Positions 52,199 through 61,187 of a DNA stretch of 64,000 nt are shown in pieces (the first letter of the stretch is position 1; each line of letters opens with the position of its first letter). Origin of the DNA: VXRD01 sp965242535 (GTDB taxonomy: Bacteria; Latescibacterota; UBA2968); NCBI GenBank assembly GCA_965242535.1, contig OZ251458.1, positions 2,542,001 to 2,606,000 of the forward strand, read 5' to 3'. Below the pieces are notes generated by a model. The model saw only the letters and a list, made by a program, of their open reading frames with translations. It was not told the origin of the DNA and did not search any database. The translations under genes and the position numbers were made by a program.

Positions 52199-53419
52199 TC
52201 ATCTTTCATCTGTGGCGAGTTGGTGATCTGTCCGAAACATCAGCAGAAATTGCCGCCCCAAAACCGCGATGAGGAGCAACAGCGCGACCGGTAGATAGGA
52301 TAACAAAATATCGTATCGCCCGAACAGGAATATGATATAGACGGAAAGCGATACCGATCCGATGACCACCGGCACATACCAATAGCGCGGGCAGTAGAAA
52401 GCCAAAATGATGGAGATGACGTCAGCCGGGAAGAAGTACCGTTCGTGCATTTTGGGCAAAAGGTAGGGCATGATAAGGACGGCGAAAGTCGCCATGAAAA
52501 CGAGGCGATCCGCGGTGATTTTCACCCGGCTCTTAGAGACGAAATAGGCGATACCCAAGACGATCACCGCGGCGAACGCGACGCCGACCAGATAGAAGTT
52601 GGAATAAGATCTGGGGATATATTGATAGAAATTGGGCGCGTTTAGGGTGAGTGCCCAAAACATCCTTATCTGATAGACGTAGATCATGAGCAGATCGGAT
52701 AGGGGTCTGCCGATGAACCACGCGGGCAGGATGGCGACCGCGTAAACCGCGGGACTCAAACCAAAATAACGCCAGTCCACTTTCTCTTTGACGAGCAACC
52801 ACAGGAACAACGGGATCAAAAAAACAGCCTGCAACTTGAAGCTGAACGCCACCCCAAAGGCGATGAACGCCGCGGCTTGGCGTCCGGCGAGCAAATAATA
52901 CAGACACGCGACCAAGAAGGTGGTATAGATCGCATCTGCTTGCCCCCACATCGCGCTGTTGAGAACCACCGTGGGCATTGACAGCGCGACCAGCCCGGCC
53001 AGGAGCGGGATGGCTGCCTCGGTCGGTTCGCGGTATTTGAGACGCACGCAACGATAGACGAAAAAGGCCAGGACAAAATCGAAAATGATGGAGACGGTCT
53101 TAAAGGCAAAAATGGTGGGGATTCCCGCTAAGAGAATCGACGCGGTCGCCAAGAGATAGAGATACGGGACATTGTAGTCGGCAAAATCGTACTTCAACGC
53201 GGCAAAGTGACCGTTTTGAGCGATAAAGTCGTACCATCTACAGCCATAATCGCCCGTCTCAAAAGGCAAGAGTGGGTAGCGGATCGAGATCGCCAAGAGA
53301 ATGCCGACGGCAACCAGGGTCTTCCGCCAGTCTCGCCGCCTGTGGACGCGCTTGCGGTTTGAGGCCCTCGCCCGGAGGATGAGTTTTCCCGGCTCTCTCT
53401 CGTTGCTCTTACGCGCCAT
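52199..53419 (-). CDS. Membrane mannosyltransferase-like GT (Gpi18/COG5542-like), copy 2
   Basis: 406 residues, strongly similar to the product of 50960-52195 but with a different N-terminus (basic, RKRVHRRRDWRKT) and a different loop near 250-265. It keeps NSAMWGQADAIYTTFLVACL. Start 53419 is chosen for GGGAG nine bases before; ATG 53425 is an alternative. The two genes look like a tandem duplicate. Confidence 0.73.
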   Translation of the reverse strand: MARKSNEREPGKLILRARASNRKRVHRRRDWRKTLVAVGILLAISIRYPLLPFETGDYGCRWYDFIAQNGHFAALKYDFADYNVPYLYLLATASILLAGIPTIFAFKTVSIIFDFVLAFFVYRCVRLKYREPTEAAIPLLAGLVALSMPTVVLNSAMWGQADAIYTTFLVACLYYLLAGRQAAAFIAFGVAFSFKLQAVFLIPLFLWLLVKEKVDWRYFGLSPAVYAVAILPAWFIGRPLSDLLMIYVYQIRMFWALTLNAPNFYQYIPRSYSNFYLVGVAFAAVIVLGIAYFVSKSRVKITADRLVFMATFAVLIMPYLLPKMHERYFFPADVISIILAFYCPRYWYVPVVIGSVSLSVYIIFLFGRYDILLSYLPVALLLLIAVLGRQFLLMFRTDHQLATDER

Positions 53420-53441
53420 ACTCATGCACTCCCGTTTCGTT

Positions 53442-53756
53442 TCACATATAGAGCGTTGCGATGCCGATGCGCGCGCCGGTTTCGCCGATCCCAAAGAGGG
53501 CGAACCCCACCGCGTTGAGCGCGTACATCACCGGCGGCCATACCGGGCGCAGATCCTCGTTGAGCATGGTGTGACCGACCAAATTGCGCCCATCCCAACC
53601 GCTGATGTCGCCCCGTTGCAACGGGATTTTGCCGCGAACAGCGGCGGGGCCCTCGTCGTGCCACAGCGCGGCGTAGTCGAGATTGACCAAGCACAGGTAC
53701 GCGGCGATCGGGAACGCCCCTGCGGTGGCCAGGGCGTAGAACTTGGAAGCGTGCAT
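53442..53756 (-). pseudogene. N-terminal fragment of a third GT39/ArnT-like copy
   Basis: 104 codons matching the first ~100 residues of the GT39-like proteins (MHASKFYAL to GETGAR), then an internal loss and a stop shortly after IGIATLYM. It is cut off where the GT gene at 52199 begins. It keeps the ALWHDEG motif but cannot be functional. Confidence 0.88.
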
Positions 53757-54193
53757 GGGCGTTTCTCGTTTTTGGCGGCATCCCGTCTTACGTCTGAATG
53801 AAAATTATGCCCAATCTACAAAGGAGCCTGTCTTTTTGCAACCCCCAACCCGCGCAACACCTCTTTATGCAACAAAGCCCGTATTTGTCGCAAATTTTGG
53901 CAAGACCAGCGGGTAGCAGAGACCCATTCATAAAGTGGTCGGACTGGCCGACTCGCAAACGCGCCCTGGCATTTTGAGATGCCGGGGCGTTTTTTGTGAA
54001 AAGGCTTTCCCGTTCGGTTTCGATCAAAGGTCTCGGAACGCGCTTGACGCAAAAGTGGATTCGCATATCTTGATCGCCGCTTTGAACGAGCGAGAGTTCG
54101 TCCCACCTGCGGTTGGCTATGGGGAACGCGATAGGGACGTAACGGGTTTTCCAAACGAAATGCAAAAACGCTCAATGTGGAGGCACGCGCTAT
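53757..54193. other. Intergenic stretch with a terminator hairpin
   Basis: The frames here are short and unsupported. 53961-53996 forms a terminator hairpin (CGCCCTGGCAT/GATGCCGGGGCG then TTTTTT) pointing right, without a visible gene before it on that strand. The rest shows nothing recognisable. Confidence 0.5.
53961..53996 (+). terminator. Orphan rho-independent terminator
   Basis: The stem CGCCCTGGCAT...GATGCCGGGGCG is followed by TTTTTTG. There is no plus-strand gene in the preceding 13 kb, so it may mark a small RNA or a lost gene. Confidence 0.7.
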
Positions 54194-54457
54194 ATGCACT
54201 GGTCTGAGATATGCAGAAATCATCCCGATAAATGGCTGGTTGTCGAGGCATTGGAAGCGCGTACAACCGCGGATCATCGGCGTCAACTCGATCTGATAAC
54301 GGTCGTTGAGGAATGCCCCGATGGCAAAGCCGCGATGAAACGCTATCGGTTTCTTCACCAGCGATATCCCGAACGGGAGTTTTATTTTTTTCATACGAGT
54401 CGTGATTCACTCGATATTCAAGTGCGACATTGGTTGGGGGTTCGCGCGCCGCGATGA
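54194..54457 (+). CDS. Conserved small protein, unknown function
   Basis: 87 residues starting MHWSEICRNHPDKWLVVEA, with RYRFLHQRYPEREFYFFHTSR in the second half. I associate this type with small proteins encoded next to a retropepsin-like aspartic protease, and such a fragment follows at 54454 with a 4-bp overlap. No enzymatic motif is visible. Confidence 0.6.
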   Translation: MHWSEICRNHPDKWLVVEALEARTTADHRRQLDLITVVEECPDGKAAMKRYRFLHQRYPEREFYFFHTSRDSLDIQVRHWLGVRAPR

Positions 54458-54600
54458 AATTGATACGAAAGTATGATCTGCCATTTACAGCGGTGTCTGT
54501 CACCTATCGAGGATCGACAATCGAGGTGCCGCAAGTTCTCGTTGATACGGGATCCGCGAGCACGGTGATAATGGTCAGAGGATTTCAGGCGGAGGAGTGA
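54454..54600 (+). pseudogene. Truncated retropepsin-like aspartic protease
   Basis: 48 codons ending soon after the catalytic-type motif LVDTGSAST. Full members continue for roughly 80 more residues. Here the frame stops at TGA 54598-54600, 3 bp before the zinc-finger antitoxin gene, so the 3' part has probably been replaced. Start ATG 54454 overlaps the previous gene. Confidence 0.6.
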
Positions 54601-54603
54601 CCG

Positions 54604-54816
54604 ATGACGTGCATGTATTGCAAAGGGGAGATGACAAAAAAGACGGCTCCGTTTTCGATTGATAGGAATGGGTGTTACGTCCATTGGCATACCCTGCCTG
54701 CGTGGGTTTGCGCCCAATGTGGCGAAGCCCATTTTGAAAAAGAGGAGACCGATAAAATTCAACGGGTGTTGCACGCGATTGATTTGGCGATGCAATCCTC
54801 TGCGAACGTGGCGTAA
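54604..54816 (+). CDS. YgiT-type zinc-finger protein (MqsA-like antitoxin, N-terminal half)
   Basis: 70 residues: MTCMYCKGEM and AWVCAQCGEAHF give the two CxxC zinc pairs of YgiT-type antitoxins. The usual toxin partner (DUF4258 or MqsR type) is missing; a protease fragment stands in its place. GGAGGAG precedes the ATG. It is probably an orphan antitoxin. Confidence 0.8.
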   Translation: MTCMYCKGEMTKKTAPFSIDRNGCYVHWHTLPAWVCAQCGEAHFEKEETDKIQRVLHAIDLAMQSSANVA

Positions 54817-54845
54817 GGCGCGAAAATGCAAAGAGGAGATAACCG

Positions 54846-55967
54846 ATGTTCAACCCCAATCCACCATCCTTGCGGATCGGCGAGATGAATACGCAGATTG
54901 AAAATGCCGACCTGTCGGATCGAGACGTGCTGACAGCAGGCCCGAAGTACAACGCGCCACCGAAGAAGACGCGCATCAAGTGGTACCGCTGTCGCGTCAC
55001 CCGCGAGACCTTGCGCGAACTCAACAAGCGCAGCGATTTCTTGGGCTTCGCGCAGACCCTCGGGTTCTTGGGCGTATTGGCGGCAGGTGCGGGCGCGGCC
55101 CTATACGCATCGCGCCATGGGCCGTGGTACGTCACCGCGTTGCTGGTCTTCATCAACGGTCACTTCTGGCATTTTACGGTCAATGGCTTTCACGAATTGG
55201 TACACGATTCGGTCTTCAAAACCCGGTGGCTCAATCGCTTCTTCCTCCGCGTTTTGTCCTTTTTGGGCTGGCACAATCACCATCTGTTTTGGGCGAGTCA
55301 CACCGAGCATCACAAATACACCTTGCATCCGCCCGACGATGGGGAAGTGGTCTTGCCGCAAAAGATCGACCTCAAGGGGCTTTGGAAGCGGGGCGTTGTG
55401 AATTACAAATATCCCTACAATCTGATCAAGGAGAAGCTTCGGAACTTCACGGGGTATATCAACACAAGCAATTCATGGATCGGGATGCTCTTTCCCGAAA
55501 GCGACCCGGAGCGGCGGCGCGCGTACACGCGGTGGGAGCGCGTCTCCCTGATCGGCCATCTCTTGATCGCGGGCGCGTCCGTGGCGTTTGGGTATTGGAT
55601 CGTCCCGCTGGTCATCACATTTCCCAAGGCGTTCGGATCGTGGTTGCACTTTCTCTGCAATTCCTCGCAACACGTCGGCTTGCAAGACAAGGTGCCGGAC
55701 TTTCGCCTCTGCTGCCGCACGATCTACCTCAATCCCCTGCTCCAGTTTCTCTATTGGCACATGAACTACCACACCGAGCACCACATGTACGCGGCGGTGC
55801 CGTGCTACAAACTCGGGCGCCTGCACAGGCTGATCAAACGCGAGATGCCCCATTGCCCGCGCGGCCTGCGCGAAACCTGGAAGCATATCGCCGAGATATT
55901 GGACCGACAGGCGCGGGAGCCGGGGTATCAGTACGTTGCCAAACTACCGGGAAAATCGACCCCATGA
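54846..55967 (+). CDS. Membrane fatty acid desaturase
   Basis: 373 residues. It contains the three histidine boxes of the membrane desaturase/hydroxylase family: HELVH (116-120), HTEHH (152-156) and HTEHH (309-313). Hydrophobic segments lie at about 70-112 and 220-255. It uses a di-iron centre and oxygen to introduce a double bond or hydroxyl into acyl chains or a related lipid. GAGGAG precedes ATG 54846. The substrate cannot be named from sequence. Confidence 0.85.
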   Translation: MFNPNPPSLRIGEMNTQIENADLSDRDVLTAGPKYNAPPKKTRIKWYRCRVTRETLRELNKRSDFLGFAQTLGFLGVLAAGAGAALYASRHGPWYVTALLVFINGHFWHFTVNGFHELVHDSVFKTRWLNRFFLRVLSFLGWHNHHLFWASHTEHHKYTLHPPDDGEVVLPQKIDLKGLWKRGVVNYKYPYNLIKEKLRNFTGYINTSNSWIGMLFPESDPERRRAYTRWERVSLIGHLLIAGASVAFGYWIVPLVITFPKAFGSWLHFLCNSSQHVGLQDKVPDFRLCCRTIYLNPLLQFLYWHMNYHTEHHMYAAVPCYKLGRLHRLIKREMPHCPRGLRETWKHIAEILDRQAREPGYQYVAKLPGKSTP

Positions 55968-56262
55968 GAACGCGGATGAAACGCAGGGGCGAGGAGCGCA
56001 GGTAGGGCGGAGGGTGTGGGTAAGTGTCTGAATCGCGGATTAAGCAGATTACGCGGATTAAAGGCGGATTAAAAGCGAGAGTAGGGCAACGGGCAGAGAG
56101 AGCGGATGAAAAACGAGAGTGGGGCAGAGGAAGCAGGAAGCGCAGGTAGGGCGAAGGGCGCAGGTGGCATGAAGGACATAGCGGTTGTGGTGGGTTGCGG
56201 GGTAATCCGTGTAATCCAAAAATCTGCGTAATCCGCGATTCAGACAAGGGAGAGGAGAGAGA
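55968..56262. repeat. TGTCTGAATC-bounded repeat element
   Basis: It starts GTGTCTGAATCGCGGATTAAG (56021 on) and ends CGCGATTCAGACAAGG (about 56235-56250), so the ends are inverted repeats. The interior is purine-rich AGAGTAGGGC and GGGCAGAGAGAG. Confidence 0.7.
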
Positions 56263-56661
56263 ATGAACAGGGAATTGAAGTATGGTGAGATAACCGAAAA
56301 AATTATCGGGGCGGCCTTTGAGGTGCATAAGTTTTTGGGCAATGGCTTTCAAGAGGTGATTTATCAGCGGGCGTTGGTATTTGAACTGAGACAAGCGGGG
56401 TTGGCATTTGCACGGGAGCTTGAACACGACATTTTCTACAAAGACTTGCCAAAGCCGATTGGCACGCGCAGAGCCGATTTTGTGGTTGAAGAAAAAGTAT
56501 TGGTGGAATTGAAGGCTATCTCTGCTTTAGACGAGATACACCAGGCGCAAGTCTTGAATTATTTGAAAGCCTATCGGCTTGAGGTGGGCTTGTTAATCAA
56601 TTTTGGAGCGAAAAGTTTGGAGGTCAAAAGACTGGTTCTTTCGCAACCTAGCCGCAGATGA
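56263..56661 (+). CDS. GxxExxY protein (PD-(D/E)XK-like family)
   Basis: 132 residues. The name-giving motif is GNGFQEVIYQRAL (26-38). RRADFVVEEKVLVELKA (about 69-85) fits the PD-(D/E)XK nuclease core (D72, E83, K85). The family is of unknown function and typically lies among repeats, as here: both flanks are TGTCTGAATC elements. It may be carried by, or act on, these elements. Confidence 0.85.
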   Translation: MNRELKYGEITEKIIGAAFEVHKFLGNGFQEVIYQRALVFELRQAGLAFARELEHDIFYKDLPKPIGTRRADFVVEEKVLVELKAISALDEIHQAQVLNYLKAYRLEVGLLINFGAKSLEVKRLVLSQPSRR

Positions 56662-57877
56662 CGCGGATGGGGAGGCGCAGGTGGTGTGAAGTGTGTGGGT
56701 AAGTGTCTGAATCGCGGATTAAGCAGATTACGCAGATGAAAGGCGGATTAAAAGCGAAAGTAGAGCAAAGGGCAGAGAGAGTGGAGAAAAGGCGAGAGTA
56801 GGGCAGAGGAAGCAGGAAGCGCAGGTGGTGCGAAGGTCGCAGGTAAGTGTCTGAATCGCGGATTAAGCAGATTACGCAGATGAAAGGCGGATTAAAAGCG
56901 AAAGTAGAGCAAAGGGCAGAGAGAGTGGAGAAAAGGCGAGAGTAGGGCAGAGGAAGCAGGAAGCGCAGGTGGTGCGAAGGTCACAGGTGGCACGAGGGAC
57001 ATAGCGGTTGTGAAGGGTGGTGGGGTAATCCGTGCCATCCAAAAATCTGCGTAATCTGTGATTCAGACAAAAGGATGGACGCGGATTGGGAAGCGCAGGT
57101 AGGGCGAAGGGCGCAGGTAAGTGTCTGAATCACGGATTAAGCAGATTACGCAGATGAAAGGCGGATTAAAAACGAGAGTAGGGCAAAGGGCAGAGAGCGC
57201 GGATGAAAAACGAGAGTGGGGCAGAGGAAGCAGGAAGCGCAGGTGGCGCGAAGGTCGCAGGTGGCACGAAGGACAAAGCGGTTGTGGGGGGTTGTGGGGT
57301 AATCCGTGCAATCCTTTAATCTGCGTAATCCGCGATTCAGACAAAAGGATGGACGCGGATTGGGAAGCGCAGGTAGGGCGAAGGGCGCAGGTGGCACGAG
57401 GGACAAAGCGGTTGTGGGGGGTTGCGGGGGCATCCGTGTAATCCAAAAATCCGCGTAATCCGCGATTCAGACAACTGACGCAGGTGGTGCAAAGGACGCA
57501 GGTGGCACGAGGGACAAAGCGGGTGAGACGGGTGGTGGGGTAATCCGTGCCATCCTTTAATCTGCGTAATCCGCGATTCAGACAACTGACGCAGGTAGTG
57601 CGAAGAACGCAGGTGGCACGAAGGCCAAAGCGGTTGTGGGGGTTGTGGGGTCATCCGTGCAATCCTTTAATCCGCGTAATCTGTGATTCAGACAACTGAC
57701 GCAGGTGGCACGAAGGACAAAGCGGTTGTGGGGGTTGTGGGGTCATCCGTGCAATCCTTTAATCCGCGTAATCCGTGATTCAGACAACTGGCACAGGTGG
57801 TGCGGTGGATGCAGCAAGTGGGAAGGACAAAGCGGGCGGGACCGATACTTGTAACTTTCGTCCACAGGAGAAACGAC
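56662..57877. repeat. Tandem and inverted TGTCTGAATC elements
   Basis: At least six partial units of the sequence CTGAATCGCGGATTAAGCAG (56706, 56851, 57125) and of its opposite end AATCCGCGATTCAGACAA (57329, 57455, 57562, 57677, 57768) with linkers CGCAGGTGGCACGAAGGACA and AAAGCGGTTGTGGGG. Frames crossing it are repeat-derived. Confidence 0.8.
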
Positions 57878-58159
57878 ATGGCGATGCAAACAGCAGACAC
57901 AGATCGCAGGCGCGTGTTGTCCCTTGCCCAGCGTCGGGCCTATACGAGATTGCCACTTGCCGAACGCCGCGAGCGACTCGCAGAGCAAGCGAAATGGATG
58001 GCATAACGCGACGAGCAGGAGTTAGAACGCGCAGAGCGCGAAGTATGGCAAGGAGGCGACATTGTTGAGCCAGAGCTTGTCCACCGTAGATTTGGCGGTC
58101 ATTGTCACCCCAATAAACCAATGTCCAATTTCACCACTTACCTTGGATATCCACGATGA
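57878..58159 (+). pseudogene. Antitoxin of a MazF/PemK-type module, interrupted by an in-frame stop
   Basis: Forty-two codons (RRAYTRLPLAERRERLAEQA) match the N-terminus of small antitoxins that end in a GGDIV motif. A TAA at 58004-58006 stops the frame, but the same frame then continues with RDEQELERAEREVWQGGDIV, the expected C-terminal part. One nonsense change therefore explains the break. No toxin gene follows; the next gene is the membrane pentapeptide protein. Confidence 0.6.
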
Positions 58160-59643
58160 ATAGTCCACTCACTCGATTGCGCCACTCAGCCCGATGGTTT
58201 AGACGTGCAACCCGATGGTTTAAGCGTCATCTCTTTTCTTTATTTCAGAACACTCTTATCTTTTTTCTTGTTTTGTTGTTGGCAACTTTTGTGGCGGTCA
58301 TGGTTTGGGAAGGTGCTGAGAAATTTATGTCTGGACTTCTCGGTGTATCTCCAAAATCCGAAGTTCTGAAATTTATCGGCATCGGTATGGGCGGCGTCTT
58401 GATCGCCTTGCAAGCTCTGATGTCCTACAAGCGCGCCAAGGCGATGGAGGATACCGCAAAAGCACAGGCCGACACCGTATTGAACACCGAGCAGGGGGTG
58501 CGACAGGAACGCCTGAAAAACGCCATTGAACACTTGGGGCACGAAAAAGACTCTGTGCGCCTGGGCGGGGCCTACGAACTTTTCCATTTGGCGGAAGATA
58601 CCAAAGAATTGCGCCAAACCGTGCTCGACATTTTCAGCGTCCATATCCGCCAGACCACAGGTGAAAGCGCGTATCGCAAAACACATGGGGCAAAGCCTTC
58701 AGAGGAAGTCCAAAGCCTGTTGACCCTGCTGTTTGTGCAGGAGCATGATGTTTTCAAAGGTTGCCCCATCAACTTGCAAGGAAGTTGGCTGAACGGTGTC
58801 GATCTCATAGAAGCGCGTTTAGAGAAGGCTGTTTTGACCGAAGCACATTTGCAAAGGGCTAATCTTTGGAGCGCGAACTTGCAAGAGACTCTGCTTTTGA
58901 ACGCGAACTTGCAAGAGGCTCTGTTTTTGGGCGCGAACTTGCAAAGGGCTACTATGTGGGATGCGAACTTGCAGAGGGCTAATCTTGGGAGCGCGAACTT
59001 GCAAAGGGCGAATATGTGGAGGGCGAACTTGCAAGAGGCGAGGCTTCAGGGTGCGAACTTGCAGAGGGCTAATCTTCGGAGGGCGAAGTTGCAAGAGGCG
59101 AATCTTGGGAGCGCGAAGTTGCAAAGGGCCCATCTTGGGAGCGCGAAGTTGCAAGGGGCGAATCTTGGGAGGGCGAACTTGCAGGGGGCTTATCTTTGGA
59201 GGGCGAACCTACAAGGGGTGACACTTAGGGGGACAAACCTGCAAGGGGCTGATCTTTCCAGGGTGCAACTACAAGGGGCTACTCTTTACGGGACTCAACT
59301 GCAAGGGGTTAATAGTAAGAGACGGATCGGCGGAACATTTGCTGATCGCATCAGAAAGTCAATAGACAAAAAAACGGATCTATCGGGAGCAGTTTTCGAA
59401 GGCGGATTGAGCCGAGAAGAAGTGGACGCTCTCGTCAAAGGCTTGTCTGATGAAAAAGCAAAAGAATTGCGAGAGAAACTGAAATCCCACATTGGCAAAC
59501 CGCCAAGCAATAAACTGCCAAAGAACAGCGGTGCCATTACCGGAGCCTACACCGAAGAGGAAGCCGAAAAGTGGATCGCTGAATACGACAAAGCTATGTC
59601 GGAAGTCCCCACATCAAACACAAACACCGGAGACGGACAGTAA
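58156..59643 (+). CDS. Membrane-anchored pentapeptide-repeat protein upstream of type III R-M
   Basis: 495 residues. Two membrane segments (about 28-52 and 70-90), then a charged helical region (95-200), then about 35 pentapeptide repeats of the ANLQx/AxLQR type (about 215-395) forming a right-handed beta helix. An acidic tail with TGAYTEEEAEKWIAEYDKA follows. A similar layout (membrane helices plus pentapeptides) is found in phage-exclusion-linked proteins, but I do not know this one. It ends 3 bp before the mod gene, so it is co-transcribed with the restriction system. Proposed role: accessory or anchor of the defence operon. Confidence 0.75.
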   Translation: MNSPLTRLRHSARWFRRATRWFKRHLFSLFQNTLIFFLVLLLATFVAVMVWEGAEKFMSGLLGVSPKSEVLKFIGIGMGGVLIALQALMSYKRAKAMEDTAKAQADTVLNTEQGVRQERLKNAIEHLGHEKDSVRLGGAYELFHLAEDTKELRQTVLDIFSVHIRQTTGESAYRKTHGAKPSEEVQSLLTLLFVQEHDVFKGCPINLQGSWLNGVDLIEARLEKAVLTEAHLQRANLWSANLQETLLLNANLQEALFLGANLQRATMWDANLQRANLGSANLQRANMWRANLQEARLQGANLQRANLRRAKLQEANLGSAKLQRAHLGSAKLQGANLGRANLQGAYLWRANLQGVTLRGTNLQGADLSRVQLQGATLYGTQLQGVNSKRRIGGTFADRIRKSIDKKTDLSGAVFEGGLSREEVDALVKGLSDEKAKELREKLKSHIGKPPSNKLPKNSGAITGAYTEEEAEKWIAEYDKAMSEVPTSNTNTGDGQ

Positions 59644-59646
59644 CCC

Positions 59647-61185
59647 ATGCCCATTTTGAACTGGTTGACGAGAGATGAAGATCTACGCGCCGTTGCTCGC
59701 GTTCCCTATCGCTTGTTGGAAGAAGTGCCCGACTTTTCCGCTGGCGACCTCGACGCGGGCAATATGCTCATCCACGGCGACAATTTGGACGCGCTCAAGG
59801 CGTTGTTGCCGTTTTACGCCGGGCGCGTGAAGTGCATCTACATCGATCCGCCGTATAACACGCGCTCGGCTTTTGAGCACTACGACGACAATCTCGAACA
59901 CAGCAAGTGGCTGGCGATGATGTGGCCGCGTCTTGAACTTTTGCGCGACTTGCTGGCAGAGGACGGGTCGATTTGGGTGTCCGTTGACGACAATGAGGCG
60001 CACTATCTCAAGGTCGTTATGGACGAGGTGTTCGGGCGGAAGAATTTCGTGGCAAATGTGATATGGGAAAAGAAGTACGCGCCGCAGAATGACGCAAAAT
60101 GGCTTTCGGACAGTCACGATCACATTATTTGTTTTGCAAAAAGCAAGGACGTGTGGAGACCGAACCTTTTGCCGAGAACGGCTGCAATGAACGCCCGCTA
60201 CAAAAACTTGGATGGCGACCCAAGAGGAGATTGGAAAGTCAGCGGCTTGGATGCCAAAACGTATTCCGCCGTTTATGACTATCCCATCACCACGCCGTCG
60301 GGACGTGTCGTCAATCCGCCAGCAGGGTATTGTTGGCGTGTTTCAAAGGAGCGTTTTCAAGAAATGGTGGATGACAACCGAATATGGTTTGGCAAGCACG
60401 GCAATAACGTGCCCTCGATAAAAAGGTTTCTCTCCGAAGTGAAACAGGGCGCGGTTTCCAAGACATTGTGGTATCGCACAGAGGTAGGCGATAATCAAGC
60501 TGCGAAACGGGAATCTCGAGTTTTTAACAAAGCGGATGTCTTCGGCACGCCCAAGCCCGAACGCCTCATCCATCGCATCCTCCATCTCGCCACTCGCCCG
60601 GGCGATCTCGTCCTCGATTCCTTCCTCGGCTCTGGCACGACCGCGGCGGTCGCGCACAAGATGGGGCGGCGTTACATCGGCATTGAGTTGGGCGAGCACG
60701 CGATCACGCATTGCGTCCCGCGCTTGAACAAAGTCGTCGAAGGCGAGCAGGGGGGCATCTCCAAAAGCGTCAACCATCAGGGCGGCGGCGGGTTTCGCTT
60801 CTATCGCCTCGGCCCGCCCGTATTCGAAGAGGACGGGCAGATTCGGTCGGACATTCGCTTTCCCGTGCTGGCCGCGCATGTCTATTTCAGCGAGACCGGG
60901 CGTCCGTGGCGCGGGACTGGCGATTCGCCCGTGCTCGGCGTGCGCGATGGTCGCGCCTATGCCCTGCTCTACAACGGCATCTTAGGCGACAAAGGTCCCG
61001 GCAATGGCAATGTGCTGACGCGATCCACGCTGGCGTGCATCCGTGCGAAAATCGCCAAAGCGCGTCCCGGCTTCAATGGCCCGCTGACGATCTACGGCGA
61101 GCAATCGCGCCTGACGCCGCAGACCCTCGACCGCGAGGCGATCACCTTCAAACAAATCCCCTACGAAGTGCAAGTGCGAGACTGA
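59647..61185 (+). CDS. Type III restriction-modification methyltransferase (Mod)
   Basis: 512 residues. It methylates adenine N6 in the recognition sequence and guides the complex. DPPY (67-70) comes before the S-adenosylmethionine motif DSFLGSGT (324-331), the beta-class order typical of type III Mod and some solitary enzymes. The middle part (about 150-290) is the recognition domain. It starts 3 bp after the pentapeptide gene and ends 2 bp before res. No frameshift-prone simple repeat is seen in this mod gene. Confidence 0.92.
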   Translation: MPILNWLTRDEDLRAVARVPYRLLEEVPDFSAGDLDAGNMLIHGDNLDALKALLPFYAGRVKCIYIDPPYNTRSAFEHYDDNLEHSKWLAMMWPRLELLRDLLAEDGSIWVSVDDNEAHYLKVVMDEVFGRKNFVANVIWEKKYAPQNDAKWLSDSHDHIICFAKSKDVWRPNLLPRTAAMNARYKNLDGDPRGDWKVSGLDAKTYSAVYDYPITTPSGRVVNPPAGYCWRVSKERFQEMVDDNRIWFGKHGNNVPSIKRFLSEVKQGAVSKTLWYRTEVGDNQAAKRESRVFNKADVFGTPKPERLIHRILHLATRPGDLVLDSFLGSGTTAAVAHKMGRRYIGIELGEHAITHCVPRLNKVVEGEQGGISKSVNHQGGGGFRFYRLGPPVFEEDGQIRSDIRFPVLAAHVYFSETGRPWRGTGDSPVLGVRDGRAYALLYNGILGDKGPGNGNVLTRSTLACIRAKIAKARPGFNGPLTIYGEQSRLTPQTLDREAITFKQIPYEVQVRD

Positions 61186-61187
61186 AT

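Noticed and set aside
53788..54394. Minus-strand frames of 125 and 192 codons
   Set aside because: They overlap a terminator hairpin and a better-supported plus-strand gene and show no recognisable family.
54604..54816. Complete MqsRA toxin-antitoxin system
   Set aside because: Only the zinc-finger half of the antitoxin is present and no toxin gene is next to it.
57063..57660. Pairs of frames on both strands rich in Pro/Leu/Ser or Arg/Gly
   Set aside because: They are translations of the TGTCTGAATC and purine repeats.
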